Below are positions 45,957 through 55,160 of a DNA stretch of 64,000 bases, one piece after another (position 1 is the stretch's first letter; every line of letters starts with the position of its first letter). The notes below the pieces were generated by a model. That model saw only the letters and a program-made list of their open reading frames with translations, was not told where the DNA came from and made no database searches. The stretch lies in the NCBI GenBank assembly GCA_022036555.1, contig CM039135.1, positions 38,032,625-38,096,624 on the forward strand, written 5' to 3'. The position numbers were made by a program, and so were the translations under genes. The DNA comes from Microstegium vimineum (lineage: Eukaryota > Streptophyta > Magnoliopsida > Poales > Poaceae).

Positions 45957-46690
45957 AGTCCCCGAGAACGTTATATTCTTCTGGCGAGCCCGCGGCGTCA
46001 TCCTGAGAGGCGTCCGGCTAGTTGCCGTCATACGGGCTGGTCGTCATAGAGTCCCGACCAACATGGCTGGTCGAGGTGCTGCTCGAAGAGGTCTCCCGAC
46101 CAGGTCGATCTGGTCGAGAACGTCGTAACTTGGCATGCGAGCTGGTCGCCTTGCCGGATGCTGCGGCTGCTTGCTGGAAAAATGTGGCGTGCTGAAGAAG
46201 AAAAAACTTTTGAAAGGTCTTTCCCTGGTGAAGTGTACCCACTTAGGCTCTGCAAAAACAGCACATTAAAATAGCAGAGCGTTGTTTGTGAACAAGACCA
46301 ATACATTCACTGCAAGGTGAAGTGTACCCACTTAGTCCCCGAGCATGGTAGTAGGTGAAGTATGCACGTGGTGCCATGCTCTATAAAGTAGTGCATAAAG
46401 TAAATAAATAGAGATTGGAGCATAAATTTGCAAAAACGACTACGAATACTCGTAGTCCCCGAGCCTGATGGAAGGAGCTCGGAGAGATTCTTGTATCGGG
46501 GTCTTTTGGTTTTTGTTCGCAGTACCCAGGTGTCAGTCCCTGGATGTTGTCCGTCTAGTGGTCGTTTTGTGGCGCCCTGATCACAGTCCCTGAGCCTTGC
46601 TCGGCGTAGAGCTAGGCGAAGTCCCCGAGCCTGGTCGGGAGTGCAACTGACACTGAGGGTGGTAGTCAGTGTTGACGGAGTCCCCGAGCG
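45957..46690 (-). repeat. Dispersed decamers before the 3' LTR of H
   Basis: AGTCCCCGAG or near copies (CTCGGGGACT on the minus strand) lie at 45957, 46335, 46452, 46526, 46585, 46621 and 46680. Two GTGAAGTGTACCCAC motifs lie at about 46230 and 46319. Confidence 0.75.
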
Positions 46691-46985
46691 TGTTTGTGCG
46701 TGTAGATCTGTCGACCGTGTCGGCCAGGTTGCTGTAGTTATATCCTTTTCCTGAAAAAATAACAAAGATGCGCGTCTAGTTCCCAGGACTGTAGCATTGG
46801 TAATATTGCACAGAAAGATTATAAGTCGTAAATCATGTAATTGATTGTAGGCGAATGTTTATGGGCCGAAACGACCGGTGAGGACAGCGGCCCAAGTCAC
46901 AGCGCAGAAAGTGGGCGTGGTGGGTTCTTGTTTGGCCTGCGCAGTTTCCCAAAAACCCCGGATTGGGAAGCGTTGCGCCCCTTGG

Positions 46986-46992
46986 TATAAAA
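46986..46992 (+). promoter_or_regulatory. TATA box of the antisense gene in H
   Basis: TATAAAA, 145 bp before the ATG at 47131, follows GAAGCGTTGCGCCCCTTGG, the block shared with A and I. Confidence 0.65.
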
Positions 46993-47130
46993 GAGGGAAG
47001 GGCGGCGGCGGTTTTCATTAGCGTTGTGGTGAGGAATCCTTCGTCTTCCGCCACGATTATCTCATTATATCAGTCGTTCCCTTGCCGATTAACCTGCCAT
47101 CATAGTCTCTGGCTGCTCTATCCACATGAG

Positions 47131-49107
47131 ATGACGCCGAAGAAGGGTGTGAATAGAAGGTCATCGTCGGCGGTCAGGGGAGCTTCTGCGTCGTTGCCCC
47201 AAAATGCTAGTGTCGAGGATTTGGTGGTGCCGCCTTGGGCGGAGTACTGGACTCAGCGTACGTTGGAGGAAGATGACATCAATGCTCTTGTTTTTGGCGG
47301 TCTTCTTCCAGATAAGGAGGTCGGCGGGTGGCGGTCAGTGTTCGGTGAGTCATATCCGACGCCGAACACTGGTGAGCTTGTGGTGTTCGAACCTTTCTTT
47401 TGCTGCGGATTTGGGATTCCGGTTCATCCTTTCCTTCGTGGCCTTTTGCGATACTATGATATTTCACTCTGCAATCTGAACCCCAACTCGATCGTTCACA
47501 TTGCGACGTTTATTCATATGTGTGAGGCATTTATTGGGATCTATCCCCACTTTGATTTGTTCCGGTACTTCTTTCGTTTGAAGACAAATGGGAGCAAGTC
47601 GGTTGGTGTTATTAGTTCAGTTTACCTTCAACTCAGAGATGGTATGGCTAGGGAATACGTCTCGATGCCGCTGCATTCCAAATTTGCTGGACACAAGTCG
47701 AGGTGGATTTATATTCATCAAGAGGAACCCTTTGCGCCATGTGATCCTTCGCTAGTGCCAACAGCTTTGGAGACCTGGTCCGACCTGCCGACTGGGGCTA
47801 ATTTGGATACCGTGAACTTGCTTTTGGAGCTGCTCGACCGCCGCACTCTCGATGGGGTGGTGGTAGCTTGTAGTTTTATTGCCAGGCGATGTCAGCCCTG
47901 CAAGGACAGGGCGCATCCAGCTTTTGAGTACGCTAGGATTGTTGACGGTACCCGCGAAGCGCCGGAGAATATTGAGAGCATTGTTGGTGAAAAGCGTCTA
48001 AACTACATCTTTGACCTGTCGAAGCGTTTGCGGCCATCGCGTTCGAGGGATGCTTTTTATCTTCGTCGTCCTCCTCCTCAGGTTTTGATCTATATCTTTG
48101 CTCTGCATTGTATCATTGTAGCTAGTGGTGTACTTATGTGCCTCTGTTATGCAGGTTTGTGGTGAGGACCGTGCTCACTATTTTGCCATCTTGCCGACCC
48201 CTGGTCTGTTGCCAGAGTTTTGTACGCCCTTGGCGGGTTTTGGTCAGTCGGCTGGGTCTGGTCGTTCTAAGGGGATTGATGATGAGGACCTTATCGGCGA
48301 AGAGCTTCCCGTCGTTGGGACAACTGTTGCCGATCCGGAGCCTTTGAGGTCGGAGCCCTGGGCTGCAGATCCCCCGGGACTTGGTAGTGGACTTGCTTCT
48401 TCGGGGAGTCCCGAGATACCTTCCGGTTTTGCCGCAGAAATTGATGATGACGATGTGCCACTGGCGTTTACCCATAGTTCGAAGAGGAGGAAGCGGGCTT
48501 CTGTTATAATTGAAGATGATTTTGTGGGAGTGTCTCCCCCGCCGGAGGGTCTGGTCGGTGATGAAGACTCTGATTCTGGTTGGGGCATCTTGAGTGGTGT
48601 GGAGGTGAGTCATCAGCTTGTTTTCATCATGAACTGGCCGCATGCTTATCCTTGTTTCTTAGGTGTTGCTGATAACTGGTCAGGAATGTAAGCTTCGTGT
48701 TGCGTCTTTGGAGAAATCTTTGCGGGAATCTCGTGTGCGGACGCATGAATTGGAGAGGGCTCTGCTGGAGAAGGATCGTGACATCGATCATCTTTCACAG
48801 GCGAAGAAAGGTTGGCTCGTAGTGGTCTATGGAGCTCCTCTAGTTGTTGCTTTTGTACTTACACATTTTGTCATTTGTAGAACTGGCGGATCAAGTTGTT
48901 GCCTGGCGTCATCGGTTTTGGGATGTGATTGAAGAGGTAGGCCTGGTGGTGGCCTGTGTGGACGATGTTGCCTTCGCTTCCACTCCTGCGTCGGATGATA
49001 TTGTTGGTGACATTGTGGCGAAGGTGCGAGGCTTCTGTGGTGGCTTCAAGACATTCGTGACTTTGGTGGCGCAGGAGACGCTTTCCCATGGGTTATCGAT
49101 GTTGTAG
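47131..49107 (+). CDS. Antisense PF04195-like gene ('putative gypsy type transposon' family) in H
   Basis: A four-exon gene on the strand opposite to pol. Exon 1 is 47131-48081 (MTPKKG; 317 codons), exon 2 is 48155-48604 (150 codons), exon 3 is 48663-48810 and exon 4 is 48881-49107. All introns are short, with GT-AG ends, and every junction keeps frame, which strongly supports the model. The conserved domain lies at about residues 60-160, with FEPFFCCGFGIPVHPFLRGL and FDLFRYFFRLK as landmarks. The middle is acidic with a basic KRRKRA patch, and exons 3-4 are coiled-coil-like. The frame stops at TAG 49105. Homologous-looking sequence continues to a second stop at 49252-49254, so the TAG is probably a CAG change. 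The protein's function is unknown; the family is known from plant retrotransposons. Confidence 0.8.
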
Positions 49108-49254
49108 TCGCATTACCCGCGCGTCAGTCTTCGAAGGTTGGAGACTAGTTATGCGGCCGGTATTTCAGACTCTGATATTAGTCGTTTGGAGAGGGAAGCT
49201 GACGTGGTAGCTAAGGGTTTGCTTTGCGATATGGAGTTTTTTTCTACTAGATAG

Positions 49255-50034
49255 CTGTCGTTGTATGTGATGGGGGGTTGGTATGGACGTGTAAATGAAA
49301 TGTGTCAAAGCTTTTGTTTATCCGGGCGATGAGCTTTTATTTCACTTGTATGTCCCTTCATGCCTACTGAGTCGTGAGCCGTAGCGAATCAAGCGTTCTG
49401 CCTTGGGTCTCAAATGGTCCAGGTCGTAGGGCTATCGCCACTTCACGTGTAGGATACATAAGGACTCCCAAGGAGGCACACTGCTGGCAATCCGCGGCGC
49501 AGAGGGCGAACAGCTCATGCACGCTTTGAATGATACCAGAGTTAGGGCCCTTTTCCGAGAGGCTCTATCGTGGCGTGACCAGGGCCTATGGAGAGCGTTC
49601 CTGCAGACGCTGGGCGCAAAGCCATGCTGCTTGTAGAGTCGTCGACCGTTCCGTGGTTGTACACAGATTCTGGGCGCATAACCTCATGGCCTCCGACCCA
49701 AATGATACCGCCCGGTTTATGGGGAAATATCAGTTGGGAGTTCTGTCACCATGGTCATAACGAGTAGGGTAGCTACTTCTATTCGCTATGACCCGTTGGC
49801 AGACTAGCTTCGGGGGCTTTCTGGTTATGGCCAGGCTGTTTGGAGAACGCCGCGATGCGTTTGGAGAGGTCGTCGAACACTGTGGGAGTGTTTTAGGGGA
49901 GTCGTCGATCGCCATATGCATTTTGTAGTGGTCGTCGGGCGCTGTGGTCGCGAAATAGATGACAAAAAGGGAGAACATATATGGGTGGGATCGTCGAACT
50001 TTATTGATATTGGTGGGAGAAATTATATAAGTAT
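49255..50034. other. Noncoding stretch between the antisense gene and integrase of H
   Basis: It contains the 3' end of the antisense gene and the region after integrase. About 49350-49850 is collinear with A 6900-7450 read in reverse. A TACCCTACTCGTTATGACC-type block marks the match. No further frame is supported. Confidence 0.6.
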
Positions 50035-51234
50035 TCAAGCGTAGAAACGTCTGAGGTGTTCTATGCTCCATGAGTTAGGTACGTCGATGCCTTCCTGGTC
50101 GGCGATTCGGTAAGACCCTGGTCGGGTTACCTCTTTGACAATGTAGGGGCCTTCCCAATGTGATGAGAGTTTGTGCATGCCTTCGGTCTTGAGTTTCCTC
50201 TTGAGTACGAGGTCTCCAACGGTGAATGATCTGTTATTGACATTGCGGTTGTAGTATCGTCGAACGCCTTCTAGGTACTTGGTCGTGCGTCTACACGAAG
50301 TTAGCCTCTGTTCTTCTAGATGGTCGATGTTGTCGATGCGAGCCTGGTCGGGTGTTTCTTTGTCGTAGTTTTCCACACGTGGAGAGCCAAAGGCGACCTC
50401 GGTTGGCATTACTGCTTCCGAGCCAAAAACCATGAAGTATGGGGAGACGCCGGTGTTACGACTGGGTTGCGTACGTAGTCCCCAATGCACTGCGGGCAGT
50501 TCGTGTAACCAGCGACCTGCGTTCTTCTCTTCCTCCTGGTATAGCCTTTTCTTGAGTGCGTCTAGTATCATTCTGTTTACGCGTTCGGCCTGGCCGTTTG
50601 CTCTTGGGTGGGCGACGGAGACGTACTTGACCAGTATTTTATTGTCTTCGCAAAAATCCCAGAAAGAAGTTCCAGTGAAATTTGATGCCAGGTCGGTGAT
50701 GATTGAATTTGGGACGTCGAATCGGTGTATGATCTCATCAATGAAGGTTACCGTGTTTCCGGCCGATGCCTTGGTGATTGGTTTGACTTCGATCCACTTG
50801 GAGGACTTGTCGACGACCACGTAGATCCATTTAAAGTTTGCCGGTGCTAGTAGGAAGGGACCGAGCATATCCAAACCCCAACAAGCGAAGGGCCAAGAAG
50901 CTGGTATTGTTTGTAATTCCTGGGCGGGACGGTGAGTTTGTTTGGCGAAGAATTGGCACCCCTTGCAGGTTCGCACCATTTGCTCTGCGTCGGCGACCGC
51001 CGTCGGCTAGTAGAAGCCTGCTCGGAAAGCTTTTCGTACCAGTGTCTTTGCGGCGGCATGATTCCCACAGGTGCCGGCGTGGATGTCTTGCAGGATCGCT
51101 GCGCCCTCTTCTTTGGAGACGCATTTTTGTAGCACTTCCATCTTGGAGTTTCTCCTCATCAGCCTGCCATCCACTAGGACATAGTTGTGAGCTCGGCAGG
51201 TCAATCGTTCTGCTTCTGTCTCGTCTGATGGCAC
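50035..51234 (-). pseudogene. Integrase of element H, nearly complete
   Basis: The HHCC zinc region is split by a stop at 51007: HAGTCGNH is upstream and CKGCQFF is in the next frame segment. The main open frame 50979-50035 (314 codons) has the catalytic triad: WGLDMLGP (Asp37), IITDLASNF (Asp96) and NGQAERVNR (Glu132). That gives the D,D35E spacing. The residue after the second Asp, normally Asn-Gly, is changed to Leu-Ala. The C-terminal part has a GPYIVKEV SH3-like piece and ends WSIEHLRRFYA. It inserts element DNA. This is the best-preserved pol part of H. Confidence 0.9.
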
Positions 51235-51411
51235 TGCGTTGTTGGAAAGGTACTGGACGAAGTCATCTCGCCAGTCGAATGACCAGCTGGTGTTTGCGAC
51301 GGTGAGTACGATAGTCTGCGGTGGTGGTACTTCCTCAGGTGGAGCTGTGCGCTCGTCGGCGATTGACGGTTCATGTAGGTCTTGGATAAAGACTCCCTCC
51401 GGGATGGGGGA

Positions 51412-52678
51412 TCATGCCGATCCTAACTTGGACATTTCATCTGCAGCTTGGTTTCGGTCTCGCGGAACATGGTGGTATTCGATCCCGAAGAACTTGCCTT
51501 CTAGCTTTCGAATTGCGGTGCAGTACGCGTCCATCTTCTCATTGGAGCACTTCCATTCTTTGTTGAGTTGATTGATTACTAGGGCTGAATCGCCGTTGAC
51601 GATGATGCGCTTTATGCCGAGTTCGTTTGTGATTCTGAGCCCGTGAAGGGCTGCTTCGTATTCAGCGGCGTTGTTGGAGGCTGGAAATAGTAGCCGTAGG
51701 ACGTATCGTAGCTTATCGCCGGATGGTGATATGAAAAATAGGTCGGCGCCAGCCCCGTGGATGGATAGTGACCCGTCAAAGAATAGGGTCCAGTGTTCAG
51801 GGACGTCGGTGCTTATAGGGACATGTATGTCGGTCCATTCGGCGATGAAATCAGCGAGTGCTTGTGATTTGATCGTATGCCTCTCCTGGAAGGCTATGTT
51901 GAAGGTTCCCAGTTCCATCGCCCATTTGATTATTCGCCCAATGGCATCCTTGTTACGCAGTATGTCACCTAACAGGAACTCGGTGATGACTGTCACCGTG
52001 GTTAATCGTTCAAAATAATACCGGAGCTTGCGTGCGGTTATGAGGACTGCGTATAGTAGCTTCTAGACCTGGGGGTATCTCGTTTTTGATTCGTTCAGTA
52101 CTTCGCTTACAAAATAGCATGGCCAAAGGAACCGAGTATACACATCCGCTTTCGTTGCGCTCGACCACCATGACGGTGCTGATGACTCGATTTGTGGCGG
52201 CGATGTAAAGCAACATTGGCTCGTCTTTCTTTGGTGCGACCAGGACTGGTGGCTCAGTTAGGTACCGCTTAAGATCGTTGAATGCGCGATTTGCTTCGTC
52301 GTTCCACTCGAACCTTTGTCCACCTTCAAGAGTCTGAAGAACGGAAGTCCTTTCTCTCCCAAGCGAGAGATGAAGCGGTTGAGGGCAGCCATGCACCCTG
52401 CGAGATTTTGTACGTCCTATGCGTTGGATGGAGGTTTCATTTGGAGAACTACGGCGGTTTTTTCGGGTTGGCTCGAATGCCGGACTGACTAACGATGTTG
52501 CCCAGGAGGTTCCTGAAGGTACCCTGAAAATGCACTTCTTTGGTTTTAGCTTCCATCTGAACTGGTTGAGGGCCTTGAAGGTTTCCTCTATGTTGGCGAT
52601 CAACGTTTCAACAGAGTGTGTTTTTACGACTACGTCATCTACGTAGCCCTCGACTTTTCCTGGAATGAGGTCTTTCAA
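51412..52678 (-). pseudogene. RT end and RNase H domains of element H
   Basis: 52678-52010 starts just before GYVDDVVVKTHS (the RT active site, about 52670-52630). It runs through the thumb and connection, with frame damage, to FNDLKRYLTEPPVL and LLYIAATNRVIS of the first RNase H. 51996-51412 holds the archaeal-type RNase H: TLFFDGSLSIHGAGAD (Asp), NNAAEYEAALHGL (Glu), VNGDSALVINQL (Asp) and HVPRDRNQAAD. A gap to 51234 has no open frame and joins to integrase. Confidence 0.8.
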
Positions 52679-53165
52679 GCACTCTTGTATGGCATGTTGG
52701 TACGTGGCGCCGACGTTTTTTTAGCCTGAAGGACATTGTCGTGTAATAGTAGGCGTCGAAAGGCGTTATAAACGATGTTTTGATCTGATCTTCGACCTTC
52801 AAGGCTATTTGGTGGTAACCAGAATAACAGTCGAGGAAGGAGAGGAGTTCGCATCCCATAGTAGAGTCGACAACTTCATCGATTCGCGGCAGAGGAAAGG
52901 GGTCAGGGGGGCAATGCTTGTTGAGACTCGTATAATCAACACACATTCTCCATTCATTATTCTTTTTTCGTACAAGGACTGGATTGGCCAGCCAGTCTGG
53001 ATGATTTACTTCTCTAATAAATCCCGTGGCTAGGAGCTGGGTTATTTCGGCTTTTATGGCTTCCTTGCGATCCGGTGCGAAACTTCTAAGCTTTTGTCGA
53101 GTCGGTTTGGCTCCTTCAACCACGTTCAATGAGTGCTCGGCGAGGCCCGCGGGGACACCTGACAT
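52635..53165 (-). pseudogene. Reverse transcriptase N-terminal part of element H
   Basis: The frame opens with GLAEHSLNV and the basic linker before RT, then RMCVDYTSLNKHCPPD and SFLDCYSGYHQI (catalytic Asp). A frameshift follows FRLKKRR near 52720, before the YVDD in the next frame. All core motifs exist but in two frames. Confidence 0.8.
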
Positions 53166-53270
53166 ATCGGCCGGTTGGCATATCGGTCGGTTTCTAGGCG
53201 AAGATGTTGATGTTACGCCGCAGGAAGCCGACGAGCGCGCTTTCTTGTTCGGGGGCGAGGCCGGCGCCGA

Positions 53271-53835
53271 TCACAGCGGTCTTCTCTGGGTCGTCGTCGA
53301 CCAGGGCCACAGTCTTTGTTTCCCTGGACTTTTTCGAGGCGCGTGTAGTTGGACGTTCTGGGATGTCGAAATCCCCTGCGTGAGGCTTGGCCGCATCGGA
53401 CAGGCAGATCTGGGTGCAATGTAGATGTTCGCGACTGGTCGCGTTTTCGATCGCCTCTTGTTGACACTCGTAGGGAGTTTGTAGATCGGAGCGGATGCTG
53501 ATGACGCCCTACGGTGTCGGCATCTTGAGCAGTAAATACATATAATGTGGTATCTCCATGAGCTTTGAGAGTGCGGGTCGTCCGAGGATGGCGTCATATG
53601 GAGTATCAATGTCGGCGACCACAAAGTCGACGGGCTCCTCGGGGTTAGTCTGTCAGAATCAAATCGCATCGGGAGAGTGATTTGTCCGAATGGTGATGAC
53701 TTTTCACCAGGGATGATGATGTGAAGGGAGAAGTTCACAGGTTGGAGATTGCTTTCACGATACTCAAGCCGCTAGAGGGTGTTTGGAAATATGATGTTGA
53801 CAGAGCTGCCGTCGTCGACAAGTATCTTCTTGAAG
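53271..53835 (-). pseudogene. Protease of element H, frameshifted
   Basis: Motifs are readable only across frames: LVDDGSSVNIIF (catalytic Asp region, about 53822-53785), GQITLPMRF (about 53690-53660) and a DAILGRPAL-type motif with HYMYLLLKMP (about 53610-53520). This matches the protease of A at 6070-6390. It is inactive. Confidence 0.7.
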
Positions 53836-53927
53836 AGACCAGTTGAGATAGCCACGCCGACGACCAGGGGGAAGCGACCAGGGTAGTGGTGACGTACTTG
53901 GTGGTCGTCCCTCGAAAATTCGATCCG

Positions 53928-54617
53928 CTACTTTGTCCAATCTGGGGAAGGGACATGAACGTTGTTGCAGTTGTAAAAGGAGCGGCGACGCTTACCGTTA
54001 TCACCCGGGTGCCCACCGAATATGGGGAAGATGTGCGCGGCCTTCATGAAGCCAGTAGTCGGAGTCTCCGTTAGATCTCCCTTTGCTGGAGTACTGTTAG
54101 ATTGCTTTGAGTCTGCCTTGCTCTGGAAAGCCTCCTTAAGGGCGATGCACTCCCGCATGGTGTATTTTCCCTGTCCGTGAAGAGGGCAGGGACCGTCGAG
54201 GATCTCTTTGTACCCGTTACCACGTCGGCGCTTTCGCCCGGTGCCGTGGCCGACGAGGTCGGGCGCCGAGTGCTGCAGTGGTGCTTCGGATTTGGTCTTT
54301 CGTGAAGCCAATGCGTGTGAACGAAGTCGGTGACGAGCGATGCTGATGAGGCTGATGCATTCAGCGATGTTTTCATCAACCTGGTCGACGGCGCTCGCAT
54401 AGTCATCACGGGTAGTATGGTCAGGGGTGTTTTGAACCGCCTTAGCGACCGGGTCTTCGATTGGAGGAGAGTTCAGCGTGAGAAGTTGCGTTGATTCCAA
54501 CTTTTCGGTGATGGAGACGGTGCCATGGATGGTCCAGATCATAGATCCAATCTGGAGGGTGGCGCCGCCTGCGGGGATAACCATGGATCCGGGGAAGGTG
54601 ACCGCTTGATGAGCCAT
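53928..54617 (-). pseudogene. gag: gag of element H lacking the capsid core
   Basis: The ATG at 54617 gives MAHQAVTFPGSM, like A. About 130 residues of the N-terminal region lead straight to the zinc knuckle CPLHGQGKYTMREC (about 54188-54147). The capsid domain, present in A at 4902-5438, is absent, so this Gag could not build a particle by itself. The frame then runs toward the protease and breaks near 53928. Confidence 0.8.
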
Positions 54618-54633
54618 GGAGTCGATGCACACA

Positions 54634-54654
54634 CCCCCTACCTGGCGTGCCAAC
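54634..54654 (-). promoter_or_regulatory. Primer-binding region of element H
   Basis: GTTGGCACGCCAGGTAGGGG on the minus strand, directly after the 5' LTR, is nearly the same as in A (3596-3617). Confidence 0.75.
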
Positions 54655-55155
54655 TGTCGACGAAATATGTGTCACAGTCTACCTAGGGGGTACCCCACGG
54701 TAGTAGATTGTTAGGCGGAGGTGTGGCGACGGCGATCAAGCGTAACACAGAGAGCGTAGACACGGCGATTTAGACAGGTTTGGGCTGGCAAACCGCCGTA
54801 ATACCCTACGTCCTATGTTCTGGTGGCTAGATTGATCTCGTATATCAAGTTACAAGATCTGTAGATGATCTGAGAGAGGTTATCTGGGGGTTTTTGAGGG
54901 GGGGTCCCTGCTCGCCTTATATAGCCGGGGAGTAGGGTTACAATTTCCATATCCTAACCGATTACGATCGATTCCTTATGGCAAGGGATCCGAGTCTATC
55001 TACTAGGATCTCCCCTTGGCGAGCAAGTCTTCTTAGGAGTCCTTAGCGAGCACGACGGGCTGATCGCGTGCCGCAAGGCCTCGTAGGCTGGGTCGTCTCC
55101 TGGTCGGCAGGCCCAAGAAGGTCCCTGGGGATATGCCGAGGTTATATCCCCAACA
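54655..55155 (-). repeat. 5' LTR of element H
   Basis: 501 bp, with the TATATAA box conserved (minus strand, about 54925-54919). It differs from the 3' LTR at about 17 sites and in two small runs (G and C). Confidence 0.95.
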
Positions 55156-55160
55156 TGGAT

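Larger units (their letters stand above)
45459..55155 (-). mobile_element. Element H: Tat-like gypsy with pol and a PF04195-like antisense gene
   Basis: The element is 9,697 bp with LTRs at 45459-45956 and 54655-55155 and the TSD TGGAT (45454-45458 and 55156-55160). On the minus strand it has a short gag lacking the capsid core, protease, RT, RNase H, archaeal-type RNase H and integrase. A plus-strand multi-exon gene sits before the 3' LTR. The LTRs differ at about 17 sites plus two small indels by eye, so it is younger than A and is the last layer of the deepest stack. Confidence 0.95.
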
